A stretch of 9,351 nt of DNA from Syntrophomonadaceae bacterium (GCA_030627145.1 DAOUSQ010000028.1:1-9351); one strand, 5' to 3'. Shown: positions 1 to 7,391, numbered from the stretch's first letter. Numbers and translations: made by a program. Notes: generated by a model not told the origin, from the letters alone.

Positions 1-1
1 A

Positions 2-103
2 GATATGTCAGCAGATAATGAAGATGATAGTGATAATGAAGATGATAGTGATAATGAAGATGATAGTGATAATAAAGTAGAAACTAAAACAGAGAATGAA
101 TAA
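2..103 (+). CDS. tig: Trigger factor, C-terminal end only (5' truncated by window)
   Basis: Only the last 33 codons and the TAA stop (101-103) lie in the window. The visible peptide is low-complexity and very acidic, with an Asn-Glu-Asp-Asp-Ser-Asp pattern repeated three times, followed by a Lys/Thr/Glu-rich end. No domain can be recognised from this piece. The assignment to trigger factor, the ribosome-bound peptidyl-prolyl isomerase and nascent-chain chaperone, rests on context: tig directly precedes clpP and clpX in many bacteria, and trigger factors of Firmicutes often end in charged disordered tails. No terminator is seen in the 46 bases before clpP, so read-through into clpP is likely. 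The true gene start lies outside the window. An unrelated protein with an acidic tail cannot be excluded. Confidence 0.65.
   Translation, partial: DMSADNEDDSDNEDDSDNEDDSDNKVETKTENE
14..73 (+). repeat. 18-bp perfect tandem repeat, 3.3 copies, in tig tail
   Basis: The unit GATAATGAAGATGATAGT occurs three times without a mismatch (14-31, 32-49, 50-67), followed by a six-base partial copy (68-73). Eighteen bases is six codons, so the array stays in frame and encodes Asp-Asn-Glu-Asp-Asp-Ser units. Perfect identity suggests recent expansion by replication slippage. Confidence 0.95.
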
Positions 104-149
104 TATATAGAAGGTTAGATGAATATTTTTGAAGAAGGGGTGAAGTAAG

Positions 150-752
150 ATGTCATATCTGGTACCAATGGTAGTCGAACAAACTAATCGCGGTGAAAGG
201 TCCTATGACATTTATTCCAGATTGCTAAAAGATAGAATAATATTTCTTGGGAGTGCAATAGATGATAATGTAGCCAATCTGGTTATTGCTCAATTACTAT
301 TTCTTGAAGCTGAAGATCCCGACAAGGATATATCGTTATATGTTAATAGTCCAGGAGGTTCCATAAGTGCCGGTATGGCAATCTATGATACTATACAGTA
401 TATCAGGCCGGATGTTTCAACTATCTGCGTGGGATTAGCTGCCAGTATGGGGGCTTTTCTACTGGCTGCAGGGCAAAAAGGAAAACGATATACTCTTCCA
501 AATGCAGAAATTATGATTCATCAGCCTATGGGGGGGACTCAGGGGCAGGCTACAGACATTGAAATACATGCCCGTAGAATAGTTACAATGAAAGAAAGAC
601 TGAACAAGATACTGGCTGAAAGAACAGGACAAAAATTGGAGAGAATTCAAAAGGATACAGAAAGGGATTATTTTATGTCAGCAAATGAAGCCAGGGAGTA
701 TGGTATTATTGACGAAATAATAAGCCATCCAAAGAAGACCAGCAAGAAATAA
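150..752 (+). CDS. clpP: ATP-dependent Clp protease proteolytic subunit ClpP
   Basis: ClpP is the serine peptidase (family S14) that forms a double-heptamer barrel in the cytoplasm and degrades proteins fed in by AAA+ unfoldases such as ClpX. The 200-residue product has the usual length and shows the full catalytic triad: Ser99 in GLAASMGA, His124 in IMIHQP and Asp173 in ERDYFM. The SPGGSISAG segment (67-75) and the QPMGG segment (125-129) are typical of the family. The N-terminal [12 protein letters not shown] is the usual short propeptide and axial-loop region, which supports the ATG at 150. That start has an AAGGGGTG-like ribosome binding site at about 135-142. The gene follows tig by 46 bases and precedes clpX by 27 bases without a terminator, so the three are probably co-transcribed. 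No CtsR or CIRCE operator is visible in the short upstream gap; the operon promoter must lie before the window. The gene looks intact. Confidence 0.98.
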   Translation: MSYLVPMVVEQTNRGERSYDIYSRLLKDRIIFLGSAIDDNVANLVIAQLLFLEAEDPDKDISLYVNSPGGSISAGMAIYDTIQYIRPDVSTICVGLAASMGAFLLAAGQKGKRYTLPNAEIMIHQPMGGTQGQATDIEIHARRIVTMKERLNKILAERTGQKLERIQKDTERDYFMSANEAREYGIIDEIISHPKKTSKK

Positions 753-779
753 GCTTTTTACTTAGAGAGAGGTGATCGT

Positions 780-2030
780 ATGCATAAGTACGGGGATGAT
801 AAAGGACAACTGAAATGTTCTTTCTGTGGAAAGACTCAGGAGCAGGTTAAGAAGCTCGTTGCTGGACCGGGTGTTTATATCTGTGATGAATGTATAGAAT
901 TGTGTAATGAGATTATTGAAGAAGAATTAGCTGATGATTTAGGTTTTGAACTTGGTGATATTCCAAAACCCCAGGAGATAAAAGCAATTCTTGATGATTA
1001 CGTTATTGGGCAAGAAAGAGCAAAAAAATCTCTGGCAGTAGCTGTATACAATCATTATAAACGAATAAATCTGAGTATGAAGCTGGATGATGTGGAATTA
1101 CAAAAGAGTAATATTGTGATGCTGGGACCTACTGGTAGTGGTAAGACTTTACTAGCCCAGACCCTGGCACGGATACTCAATGTTCCTTTTGCTATAGCAG
1201 ATGCTACTTCTCTTACTGAAGCGGGTTATGTTGGAGAAGACGTAGAAAATATTCTTCTTAAACTTATTCAGGCAGCCGATTATGATATTGAAAAGGCTGA
1301 AAAAGGGATAGTATATATTGACGAAATTGATAAGATAGCACGCAAAACGGATAATCCAAGTATTACCCGAGATGTTTCCGGTGAAGGGGTGCAGCAGGCT
1401 TTATTGAAAATCTTAGAAGGCACTGTAGCCAGTGTACCTCCACAGGGAGGAAGGAAACACCCACATCAGGAGTTTATACAAATTGATACGAGTAACATTT
1501 TGTTTATATGCGGTGGAGCTTTTGAGGGTATAGATAAAATTATACAAAATCGTGTTGGACAAAAAATCATGGGCTTTGGGGCCGATATTAAGGCCCGGGA
1601 GGAGAAGAAAATTGGCGAAATTCTTAATATGATCCTTCCCCAGGATCTGTTGAGATACGGTCTTATTCCTGAATTTGTGGGCAGGATACCAATTATTGTA
1701 ACACTCGATGCTCTTGGTGTTGGTTCCCTGGTAAGGATTCTTACTGAACCCAAAAACGCCCTGGTTAAGCAATATAAAAAACTATTTGAGCTGGACGGTG
1801 TAGATCTTGAATTTATGGATGATGCACTGCAGTCTATTGCTGAAGAAGCCCTGCATAGAAATACCGGTGCACGTGGACTTCGGGCTATAATAGAAGATAT
1901 TATGCTTGAAGTAATGTATGATGTTCCTGCGCGTATTGATATAACCAAAGTAGTGATTACCAGGGAGGTTATTGAAAAGAAAGAAAATCCTTTGCTGGTA
2001 ACAGTTGATGCTAAAAGAAAAGTAAATTAA
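780..2030 (+). CDS. clpX: ATP-dependent Clp protease ATP-binding subunit ClpX
   Basis: ClpX is the hexameric AAA+ unfoldase that recognises substrates, unfolds them and threads them into ClpP. The 416-residue product has the N-terminal zinc-binding domain with Cys13, Cys16, Cys35 and Cys38. The AAA+ module follows: Walker A GPTGSGKT at 116-123, pore-1 loop GYVG at 149-152, Walker B ending in Asp181-Glu182, RKH pore loop at 225-227, arginine-finger region FVGRIP around Arg302, and sensor-2 GARGLR at 363-368. The ClpP-docking IGF loop appears here as Met-Gly-Phe at about 264-266, within QKIMGFGA, which is still a hydrophobic tripeptide of the expected type. The ATG at 780 is preceded by AGAGAGGTGAT, a strong ribosome binding site. 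The gene lies 27 bases after clpP and is followed by an intrinsic terminator, so it ends the operon. All key residues are present. Confidence 0.98.
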   Translation: MHKYGDDKGQLKCSFCGKTQEQVKKLVAGPGVYICDECIELCNEIIEEELADDLGFELGDIPKPQEIKAILDDYVIGQERAKKSLAVAVYNHYKRINLSMKLDDVELQKSNIVMLGPTGSGKTLLAQTLARILNVPFAIADATSLTEAGYVGEDVENILLKLIQAADYDIEKAEKGIVYIDEIDKIARKTDNPSITRDVSGEGVQQALLKILEGTVASVPPQGGRKHPHQEFIQIDTSNILFICGGAFEGIDKIIQNRVGQKIMGFGADIKAREEKKIGEILNMILPQDLLRYGLIPEFVGRIPIIVTLDALGVGSLVRILTEPKNALVKQYKKLFELDGVDLEFMDDALQSIAEEALHRNTGARGLRAIIEDIMLEVMYDVPARIDITKVVITREVIEKKENPLLVTVDAKRKVN

Positions 2031-2051
2031 CAGAGTTTTACATTAAAGGAC

Positions 2052-2078
2052 AAGGTAGCGAAAGCTGCCTTTTTTTTT
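2052..2078 (+). terminator. Intrinsic terminator after clpX
   Basis: An 8-bp stem (AAGGTAGC at 2052-2059 with GCTGCCTT at 2064-2071, one T·G wobble) closes a GAAA tetraloop and runs straight into a T-tract. It begins 21 bases after the clpX stop. A second run of T follows at 2082-2089. It separates the clpP-clpX transcript from lonB. Confidence 0.9.
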
Positions 2079-2089
2079 CTGTTTTTTTT

Positions 2090-2121
2090 ACTTATCCAAA
2101 TATGGTTTGGCGGGAATAATA
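2090..2121 (+). promoter_or_regulatory. Candidate lonB promoter, forespore-sigma-like -10
   Basis: GGGAATAATA at 2112-2121 fits the published Bacillus sigma-F -10 pattern GGnnAnAHTR at every fixed position. ACTTA at 2090-2094 matches four of five positions of the sigma-F -35 pattern GYWTA, but the 17-base spacer is longer than the usual 14-16. B. subtilis lonB is transcribed in the forespore by sigma-F, which is why the pattern was considered. No good sigma-A promoter was seen between the clpX terminator and lonB. This is a weak pattern match only. Confidence 0.25.
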
Positions 2122-2149
2122 TGAAAAATCAGGAGGAAGGGAAAAAACA

Positions 2150-3778
2150 ATGAATGATTTTTTTATGCAGTATGGTGGAATTCTTTACCTGGTACAATTA
2201 TTTTTTGCTGTAGTTATTGGACTTTATTTCTGGAATTTACTCAAAAACCAGCAGTTAAAAAAAACGGTTATAGTAAGAGAATCAGAAAAAGAGAATGAAA
2301 AGCTCCAGCAAATGCGCAATATTAAGCTTACCGAACCCCTGTCCAGTTTGACCCGACCCAACAGCCTGGACGATGTAGTGGGGCAAAAGGAAGGCATTGA
2401 TATTCTTCGATCGGCTCTATGTGCTTCTAATCCACAACATGTTATTATTTATGGACCTCCCGGAGTTGGAAAAACTGCTGCGGCTCGTCTGGTTCTGGAA
2501 GAGGGCAAAAAAAATCCTCTTTCTCCTTTTAATGAAAATGCTAAGTTCATAGAGGTAGATGCAACTATAATGCGTTTTGACGAACGAAATATAGCTGATC
2601 CTTTAATTGGTTCAGTACATGATCCAATTTACCAGGGAGCCGGATCAATGGGATCAGCTGGAATACCTCAACCAAAACCAGGGGCCTGTACTAAAGCTCA
2701 TGGTGGAGTGCTTTTTATTGATGAAATAGGGGAACTTCATCCGCTGCAGATGAACAAATTATTGAAGGTACTTGAAGATAGAAAGGTTATCCTGGAGAGT
2801 GCCTACTATAGCGAAACTGATCAAAATATACCCAGGCATATTCACGATGTTTTTAGTAATGGACTTCCTGCTGACTTTAGACTGGTGGGTGCTACAACAC
2901 GTATGCCTGAGGAACTTTCCCCGGCTCTGAGATCCAGGTGTATGGAAGTATATTTTAAGCCATTAGAAAAAGAAGATATTAGAACGATAGCTATTAATGC
3001 TATAAATAAGATGTTTTTTGATATAGAAGAGGAAGCACTTGAGGAAATAACCCGTTATGCCAGTAATGGACGAGAAGCAGTAAATATAGTTCAGTTAGCA
3101 GCAGGGATAGCCCAGGTGGAACAGTCATCAAAAGTAGACTTGAGTACGGTGGAGAAAGTCTTAAACAATGGTAGGTTTTCTCCTCGTCCAGAATTCAAAC
3201 TCAAGGAAAAACCGGATATTGGGATAGTAAATGGACTGGCTGTATACGGAGCTAACATTGGTACTTTACTGGAAGTAGAATGTTCAACGGTTCAGGTGAC
3301 AGATGGCAAAGGTAGGTGGACAGTTACCGGCGTTATTGAGGAAGAACAAGTCGGTGGAGAAAATAAAAAGTACACACGCAAGAGTATGGCAAAAGGAGCA
3401 GTAGAAAATGTTCTTACTGTATTAAAGGTTAACTATAATATTCCTATTAGGGATTTTGATATTCACATTAATTTCCCGGGCGGAATCCCGGTTGACGGAC
3501 CTTCAGCCGGTATCAGCATGGCTACTGCAATATATTCATCTTTAAATAGAAGAGCAGTTAATAACTACCTGGCCATGACCGGAGAAATTTCTGTTCATGG
3601 TAAAATAAAACCTGTGGGCGGAGTCATAAGCAAAATTGAAGCTGCCAGGAAGGCGGGGATAAAAAGGGTAATGATACCAGCCGACAATTGGTTAAATATA
3701 TTTGAAAAATTTCCAGATATTAAAATAATACCAGTAAATGAGTTGAATGAAGTGTTAGAGCATGCTTTTGTCGACTAG
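2150..3778 (+). CDS. lonB: Membrane-anchored ATP-dependent protease LonB
   Basis: LonB is a Lon-family (S16) AAA+ protease without the large N-terminal substrate domain of LonA. The 542-residue product is close to the roughly 550 residues of the Bacillus protein. Residues 11-30 form one hydrophobic membrane segment, followed by a charged linker, so the catalytic part probably faces the cytoplasm while tethered to the membrane. The AAA+ domain has Walker A GPPGVGKT at 102-109 and Walker B GGVLFIDEIGEL at 185-196 (Asp191-Glu192). The C-terminal protease domain carries the Lon Ser-Lys dyad: Ser452 in DGPSAG and Lys495 in GGVISK. The ATG at 2150 has an AGGAGGAAGGG ribosome binding site at 2131-2141. 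The gene lies between the clpX terminator and the lonA promoter, so it may be a single-gene unit. In Bacillus it is a forespore gene; whether this organism forms spores is not shown here. Confidence 0.95.
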   Translation: MNDFFMQYGGILYLVQLFFAVVIGLYFWNLLKNQQLKKTVIVRESEKENEKLQQMRNIKLTEPLSSLTRPNSLDDVVGQKEGIDILRSALCASNPQHVIIYGPPGVGKTAAARLVLEEGKKNPLSPFNENAKFIEVDATIMRFDERNIADPLIGSVHDPIYQGAGSMGSAGIPQPKPGACTKAHGGVLFIDEIGELHPLQMNKLLKVLEDRKVILESAYYSETDQNIPRHIHDVFSNGLPADFRLVGATTRMPEELSPALRSRCMEVYFKPLEKEDIRTIAINAINKMFFDIEEEALEEITRYASNGREAVNIVQLAAGIAQVEQSSKVDLSTVEKVLNNGRFSPRPEFKLKEKPDIGIVNGLAVYGANIGTLLEVECSTVQVTDGKGRWTVTGVIEEEQVGGENKKYTRKSMAKGAVENVLTVLKVNYNIPIRDFDIHINFPGGIPVDGPSAGISMATAIYSSLNRRAVNNYLAMTGEISVHGKIKPVGGVISKIEAARKAGIKRVMIPADNWLNIFEKFPDIKIIPVNELNEVLEHAFVD

Positions 3779-3784
3779 GGATTG

Positions 3785-3813
3785 TACACAATTGTTCTAT
3801 TTAGATATATAAT
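3785..3813 (+). promoter_or_regulatory. Candidate sigma-A promoter for lonA
   Basis: A perfect TATAAT at 3808-3813 lies 17 bases downstream of TACACA at 3785-3790, which matches four of six positions of TTGACA. Transcription would start near 3820 and give a leader of about 115 bases. The surrounding DNA is very AT-rich, so a chance TATAAT is possible. No CtsR heptad pair or CIRCE element was found near it. Confidence 0.45.
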
Positions 3814-3854
3814 ATGATATTAAAAGCATTAAAATAAATAAACCTACTTGAAGG

Positions 3855-3886
3855 CATGGCTGATTAAAATAGCAAGCCATTCTTGC
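3855..3886 (+). promoter_or_regulatory. Overlapping inverted repeats in the lonA leader
   Basis: ATGGCT (3856-3861) pairs with AGCCAT (3875-3880), and GCAAG (3872-3876) pairs with CTTGC (3882-3886). The two pairings share bases 3875-3876 and the second loop holds part of the first stem, so the RNA hairpins would exclude each other. This could be an operator, a structured leader or chance. I do not recognise a known regulator site or riboswitch. Confidence 0.3.
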
Positions 3887-3921
3887 GTGGTTAATATACA
3901 TATAGTAGAATAAATTTGCCT

Positions 3922-3929
3922 GGGAGGTG
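3922..3929 (+). promoter_or_regulatory. Ribosome binding site that fixes the lonA start
   Basis: GGGAGGTG lies six bases before TTG at 3936. An in-frame GTG at 3927 sits inside this binding site and a TTG at 3930 is directly against it, so neither is properly spaced. TTG 3936 is therefore the preferred start. Confidence 0.8.
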
Positions 3930-3935
3930 TTGTTT

Positions 3936-6296
3936 TTGCAGCAGGAGAGCATATCTACATATAACGAAATACGCGAGATACGCGAGATACCTATGTTACC
4001 CTTAAGAGGGGTATTAGTTTTTCCCTATACGGTTATCCACCTGGATGTTGGAAGAAAAAAATCCATTAATGCAATAGAAGAAGCTATGTTAGATGCCAGA
4101 GAGATATTTTTGGCAACCCAGAAAGAAGCTCAAACTGATGAACCGGATGAGAATGATATTTATTCTGTGGGTGTTGTTGCGGAAATCCGTCAGATATTAA
4201 AAATGCCAGGAGGAACTATGCGAGTCCTGGTTGAAGGTCTTTATCGTGCCGAGGTTTTGAATTATATTTCTAATGTCCCTTATATCAAAGTGGCCATCAA
4301 AGAATATAAAGATGATGGGAAGGAAAAGACGACTGAAATAGATGCATTGATGAGGACACTTATTTCAGAGTTTGAGCAATATGTGAGAATCGGCAAAAAG
4401 ATTCCACCAGAAACTGTAGTTACGGTGGTTGCCATTGAAGAACCTGGAAGATTGGCCGATGTTATTGCTTCACATCTTACCCTGAGAATTAATGAAAAGC
4501 AGCAAATATTGGAATATCGCAATATTAATGAACGTTTGGAATATCTCTGTGAAATACTGGCCAGGGAAATGGAAGTCCTCGAACTGGAAAGGAAAGTAAA
4601 TATTCGTGTTCGCAAACAGATGGAAAAAACTCAAAAAGAATACTATTTGCGTGAGCAGATGAAGGCTATACAAAAAGAACTCGGAGAAAAAGATGAGCGT
4701 GCTTCAGAAGTTGAAGACTTAAAAGAACGTATTGAAAAGGCCAATTTACCGAAAGAAGCCCGGGAAAAGGCTTATAAAGAATTGGAAAGATTAGAGAAAA
4801 TGCCGCCTATGGTAGCAGAAGCTGTTGTTGTTCGTAATTATTTAGATTGGATTTTATCACTACCCTGGTCAATTGAGACCAGAGATCGGCTTAATCTAAA
4901 AACAGCAGAGGATATACTTGAAAAAGACCATTATGGGCTCAAAAAACCCAAACAACGAATACTTGAGTATCTGGCAGTACGTAAATTAACCAGAAAGATG
5001 AAAGGGCCTATTTTATGTCTGGTCGGGCCTCCAGGAGTAGGAAAAACTTCTCTGGGTAAATCTGTAGCTCGATCCCTTGGACGCAAATTTGTGCGCATGT
5101 CCCTGGGAGGGGTTCGTGATGAAGCAGAGATAAGAGGGCACCGGAGAACTTATGTTGGCTCTATGCCCGGTCGTATTCTTCAGGGGATGAAGCAGGCAGG
5201 GACCCGGAATCCTGTTTTTCTGTTAGACGAGGTAGATAAAATGACTATGGACTTCAGAGGAGACCCGTCTTCGGCTCTTCTTGAGGTACTTGATCCCGAA
5301 CAAAATTATACTTTTAGTGATCATTATCTTGAAGTTGCTTTTGATTTATCAAAGGTAATGTTTATAACTACAGCCAACTCGGCTTATAACATTCCCAGAC
5401 CCTTACTAGACAGGATGGAAATTATCGAAATAAGCAGTTATACAGAAGAGGATAAGGTGCATATCGGCATTGACTATCTGGTACCAAAACAGGTTAAAGA
5501 ACATGGCTTGAAAGACACTAATATTAGATTTTCCGAAGGAGCTATACGTAAAATAATACGTTCATATACTCGTGAAGCAGGAGTTAGGAATTTGGGAAGA
5601 GAGATTGCATCTATATGCCGTAAAGTAGCCAGGCAGGTGGTTGAAGATAAGAGTACTTATATTAATGTTACTGCCAACAGTATTAGCAAATACCTGGGAG
5701 CAGAAAAATATCGTTATGGTGTTGCCGAAAAAGAAAAGCAGGTGGGTGTTGCAACTGGTTTAGCGTGGACAGAAACCGGGGGAGACATACTTTCAACTGA
5801 AGTAGCTCTTTTAAATGGTAAAGGGAAATTAATCCTTACAGGTAAACTAGGAGATGTAATGAAGGAATCTGCTCAGGCAGCCTTAACCTATGTCCGGTCT
5901 AAAGCGGATAAACTAGGAATAGATAACGATATCCAGGAAAAATATGATTTTCATCTACATGTCCCTGAAGGTGCTATTCCAAAGGATGGCCCTTCAGCAG
6001 GAATTACAATAGCGACAGCTCTGGCATCGGCTATGTCAGGTAAACCTGTTAGAAATGATGTCGCTATGACAGGTGAAATTACTTTGAGAGGTAGAGTGTT
6101 GCCTATAGGCGGGCTCAAAGAAAAGGTGCTGGCGGCCCATAGGGCTGGAATTAATACGATTATTTTGCCCGAAGAAAATAAAAAAGATCTTAATGATATT
6201 CCAGCCAATGTAAAAAAGAAGATGAACTTTGTTACGGTGAGCCACATGGATGAAGTCCTGGAAAAAACCCTGGCGACACCGGAAAGCATTCATTAA
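3936..6296 (+). CDS. lon: ATP-dependent protease La (LonA)
   Basis: LonA is the soluble hexameric AAA+ serine protease that removes misfolded and short-lived regulatory proteins. From TTG 3936 it has 786 residues, within the usual range (about 770-810). Order of domains: N-terminal substrate domain beginning at [15 protein letters not shown] and running to about 205; a long charged helical, coiled-coil region at about 205-290; AAA+ module with Walker A GPPGVGKT at 364-371 and Walker [10 protein letters not shown] (Asp431-Glu432); S16 protease domain from about 595 with catalytic Ser687 in KDGPSAG and Lys730 in GGLKEKV. An in-frame GTG at 3927 would add three residues but lies in the ribosome binding site. 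The N-terminus carries a doubled Ile-Arg-Glu from a 9-bp tandem duplication at 3969-3986, just before the conserved core. The gene has its own promoter candidate and a strong terminator, so it is probably monocistronic. Nothing essential is missing. Confidence 0.97.
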   Translation: MQQESISTYNEIREIREIPMLPLRGVLVFPYTVIHLDVGRKKSINAIEEAMLDAREIFLATQKEAQTDEPDENDIYSVGVVAEIRQILKMPGGTMRVLVEGLYRAEVLNYISNVPYIKVAIKEYKDDGKEKTTEIDALMRTLISEFEQYVRIGKKIPPETVVTVVAIEEPGRLADVIASHLTLRINEKQQILEYRNINERLEYLCEILAREMEVLELERKVNIRVRKQMEKTQKEYYLREQMKAIQKELGEKDERASEVEDLKERIEKANLPKEAREKAYKELERLEKMPPMVAEAVVVRNYLDWILSLPWSIETRDRLNLKTAEDILEKDHYGLKKPKQRILEYLAVRKLTRKMKGPILCLVGPPGVGKTSLGKSVARSLGRKFVRMSLGGVRDEAEIRGHRRTYVGSMPGRILQGMKQAGTRNPVFLLDEVDKMTMDFRGDPSSALLEVLDPEQNYTFSDHYLEVAFDLSKVMFITTANSAYNIPRPLLDRMEIIEISSYTEEDKVHIGIDYLVPKQVKEHGLKDTNIRFSEGAIRKIIRSYTREAGVRNLGREIASICRKVARQVVEDKSTYINVTANSISKYLGAEKYRYGVAEKEKQVGVATGLAWTETGGDILSTEVALLNGKGKLILTGKLGDVMKESAQAALTYVRSKADKLGIDNDIQEKYDFHLHVPEGAIPKDGPSAGITIATALASAMSGKPVRNDVAMTGEITLRGRVLPIGGLKEKVLAAHRAGINTIILPEENKKDLNDIPANVKKKMNFVTVSHMDEVLEKTLATPESIH

Positions 6297-6313
6297 TCAT
6301 ATGTTTAAATATT

Positions 6314-6368
6314 GACGTGGAACACGACGCAGATTTTCAGTTTATATGTTGTGTCCACGTCTTTTTTT
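6314..6368 (+). terminator. Intrinsic terminator after lonA
   Basis: GACGTGG (6314-6320) pairs with CCACGTC (6355-6361). After one bulged A, ACACGAC (6322-6328) continues the stem with GTTGTGT (6348-6354, one G·T wobble). The 14-bp stem has a 19-base loop and is followed by seven T residues at 6362-6368. It begins 17 bases after the lonA stop and should end transcription efficiently. Confidence 0.92.
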
Positions 6369-6433
6369 AGAGAATAGTGAACAGAGAATAGTGAATAGAG
6401 AATGATTAATGTTGAAAAAGGCTTCGCCTTATT
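6369..6433 (+). repeat. AGWGAAT heptamer array plus GC-UUC-GC hairpin, module copy 1
   Basis: Five heptamers of consensus AGWGAAT run head to tail from 6369 to 6403 (AGAGAAT, AGTGAAC, AGAGAAT, AGTGAAT, AGAGAAT). After 11 bases a small hairpin follows: AAAAAGGC (6415-6422), loop TTC, GCCTTATT (6426-6433), with one A-A mismatch. The same arrangement recurs at 7426-7476, so this is a repeated intergenic module. There is no open reading frame in it. Its function is unknown. Confidence 0.8.
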
Positions 6434-6450
6434 CCTTTGATATAGTGTTC

Positions 6451-6470
6451 TTGATTCTACTGCAAAAAGT
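6451..6470 (+). repeat. Dispersed 20-mer TTGATTCYACTGCAAAAAGT, copy 1
   Basis: This 20-base word recurs at 9243-9262 with one mismatch (T for C at the seventh base), and a more diverged form is at 9207-9226. Flanks of the copies do not match beyond a few bases. It may be the end of a degraded mobile or repetitive element. The reverse complement contains TTTTTGCAG, the same nine bases found at the start codons of lonA and ysxC. Confidence 0.65.
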
Positions 6471-6636
6471 AATGATTATATACAGCTCCATAAATTGGTG
6501 CGAACAACAAGGAATATGGCGGATTTACGTAGACATTAATGTTAATATCTAATATTAGGGTTTTTGTTGGAGAAACAACCATGCCAGCATAATATAATCA
6601 ATAAAATCATTTTATTAAAATATTTCTATCTGCGTT

Positions 6637-6666
6637 TTGAAAATAATAAGTGAGGTAGATTAAAAT
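6637..6666 (+). promoter_or_regulatory. Candidate sigma-A promoter for ysxC
   Basis: TTGAAA (6637-6642, five of six matches to TTGACA) is followed after 18 bases by TAAAAT (6661-6666, five of six matches to TATAAT). Transcription would begin near 6673, leaving a leader of about 120 bases. A promoter is expected here because the lonA terminator isolates ysxC. The AT-rich background lowers confidence. Confidence 0.45.
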
Positions 6667-6794
6667 TTTGTAGTTATTTTCTCAAGCAGAATAATTAATC
6701 GGTTTCGTGGTGATAAGGTTTATTTATTGCGCGCACTTTTTGTGAATAAGCGCTTTAATATTATTAACGACAGTTTTAAAAGGTGTGATTATTT

Positions 6795-7391
6795 TTGCAG
6801 ATTAGAACAGCAGAATTTAAAGGGGTATTTGTTGACATCAAACAGCTTCCTGTAGAACCTGTACCGGAGATAGCCCTGGTAGGTCGCTCTAACGTTGGGA
6901 AGTCATCGATGATAAATAAAATTGTTAATAGAAAAAACCTGGCAAAATCGAGTTCTACACCGGGTAAAACCAGGACTATAAATTATTACCTGATAAACGG
7001 GGATTGGTATATGGTGGATTTACCCGGCTATGGATATGCCAAAGTATCAAAAGTTGAAAAACAAAAATGGGGTAAAATGATTGAAAATTATCTACAGAAA
7101 CGGCAACAGCTTAAAGGTGTAATACAGCTGGTAGATATTCGTCATGTTCCCAACGAAAATGATATATTAATGAAATCATGGCTCACACATTATAATATAC
7201 CCATTTTAGTAGTAACAACAAAAGCAGATAAAATTTCAAAGGGGGTCAGGCAAAAACATGTTTCTACAATAAGAAAGGCCGTGGATATGCAAGCTGGAGA
7301 GTTTCCTATAATTTTTTCTGCTGAAACAGGGGAAGGAGTAGAGGAAGTGCTGGAAGCTATTGAGGAGATTTTATCGATAAATAAAACCTGA
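6795..7391 (+). CDS. ysxC: Ribosome biogenesis GTP-binding protein YsxC/EngB
   Basis: This is a TrmE-Era-type GTPase (YsxC in Bacillus, YihA/EngB in E. coli) needed for late assembly of the 50S ribosomal subunit and generally essential. The 198-residue product is of normal length and carries all G motifs: G1 GRSNVGKSS at 30-38, G2 threonine in STPGKT at 54-59, G3 DLPGYG at 75-80, G4 TKAD at 142-145 and G5 SAETGEG at 175-181. The start is TTG at 6795, nine bases after AAAAGGTG (6778-6785); the peptide MQIRTAEF begins where the family begins, and no in-frame ATG exists before the G1 motif. ysxC often lies next to lonA in Firmicutes, but here it is separated by a terminator and nearly 500 bases with repeats, so it probably has its own promoter. 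It converges on the SEC-C gene. Confidence 0.96.
   Translation: MQIRTAEFKGVFVDIKQLPVEPVPEIALVGRSNVGKSSMINKIVNRKNLAKSSSTPGKTRTINYYLINGDWYMVDLPGYGYAKVSKVEKQKWGKMIENYLQKRQQLKGVIQLVDIRHVPNENDILMKSWLTHYNIPILVVTTKADKISKGVRQKHVSTIRKAVDMQAGEFPIIFSAETGEGVEEVLEAIEEILSINKT

Larger units (their letters stand above)
6434..6794. other. Gene-free AT-rich spacer before ysxC
   Basis: Together with the terminator and repeat module before it, this makes almost 500 bases without a gene between lonA and ysxC. I see no protein-coding frame with a ribosome binding site, no tRNA and no known riboswitch. It holds one copy of the dispersed 20-base word (6451-6470) and a sigma-A-like promoter candidate (6637-6666). 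CTAATATTAG near 6548 and the GCGC runs around 6730-6753 give only short palindromes. Confidence 0.6.

Noticed and set aside
104..149. Heat-shock operator (CtsR or CIRCE) before clpP
   Set aside because: No GTCAAA heptad pair or TTAGCACTC inverted repeat is present. The operon promoter is expected upstream of tig, outside the window.
1413..1948. Long minus-strand open frames opposite clpX
   Set aside because: They lie fully inside clpX, lack ribosome binding sites and have compositions of a mirrored coding frame. The plus-strand protein has all ClpX motifs.
2121..2153. Ten-codon micro-ORF overlapping the lonB start by ATGA
   Set aside because: It has no convincing ribosome binding site and mostly reads through the purine-rich lonB binding site, where stops are rare. 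If the promoter candidate is right, its ATG precedes the transcript start.
3927..3935. GTG 3927 as the lonA start
   Set aside because: This codon is part of the GGGAGGTG ribosome binding site, so a ribosome bound there would start at TTG 3936.
4280..4673. Minus-strand open frames opposite lonA (also around 5951-6293)
   Set aside because: They are shadows of lonA, with no binding sites and no recognisable domains.
6369..6403. CRISPR array
   Set aside because: The repeats are 7-base units joined head to tail without spacers, and there are no cas genes.
6720..6760. Second ysxC promoter starting at TTGCGC 6727, or a GCGC hairpin
   Set aside because: The nearest -10-like sequence is more than 20 bases away, and the GCGC arms are only four bases with mismatches between them.
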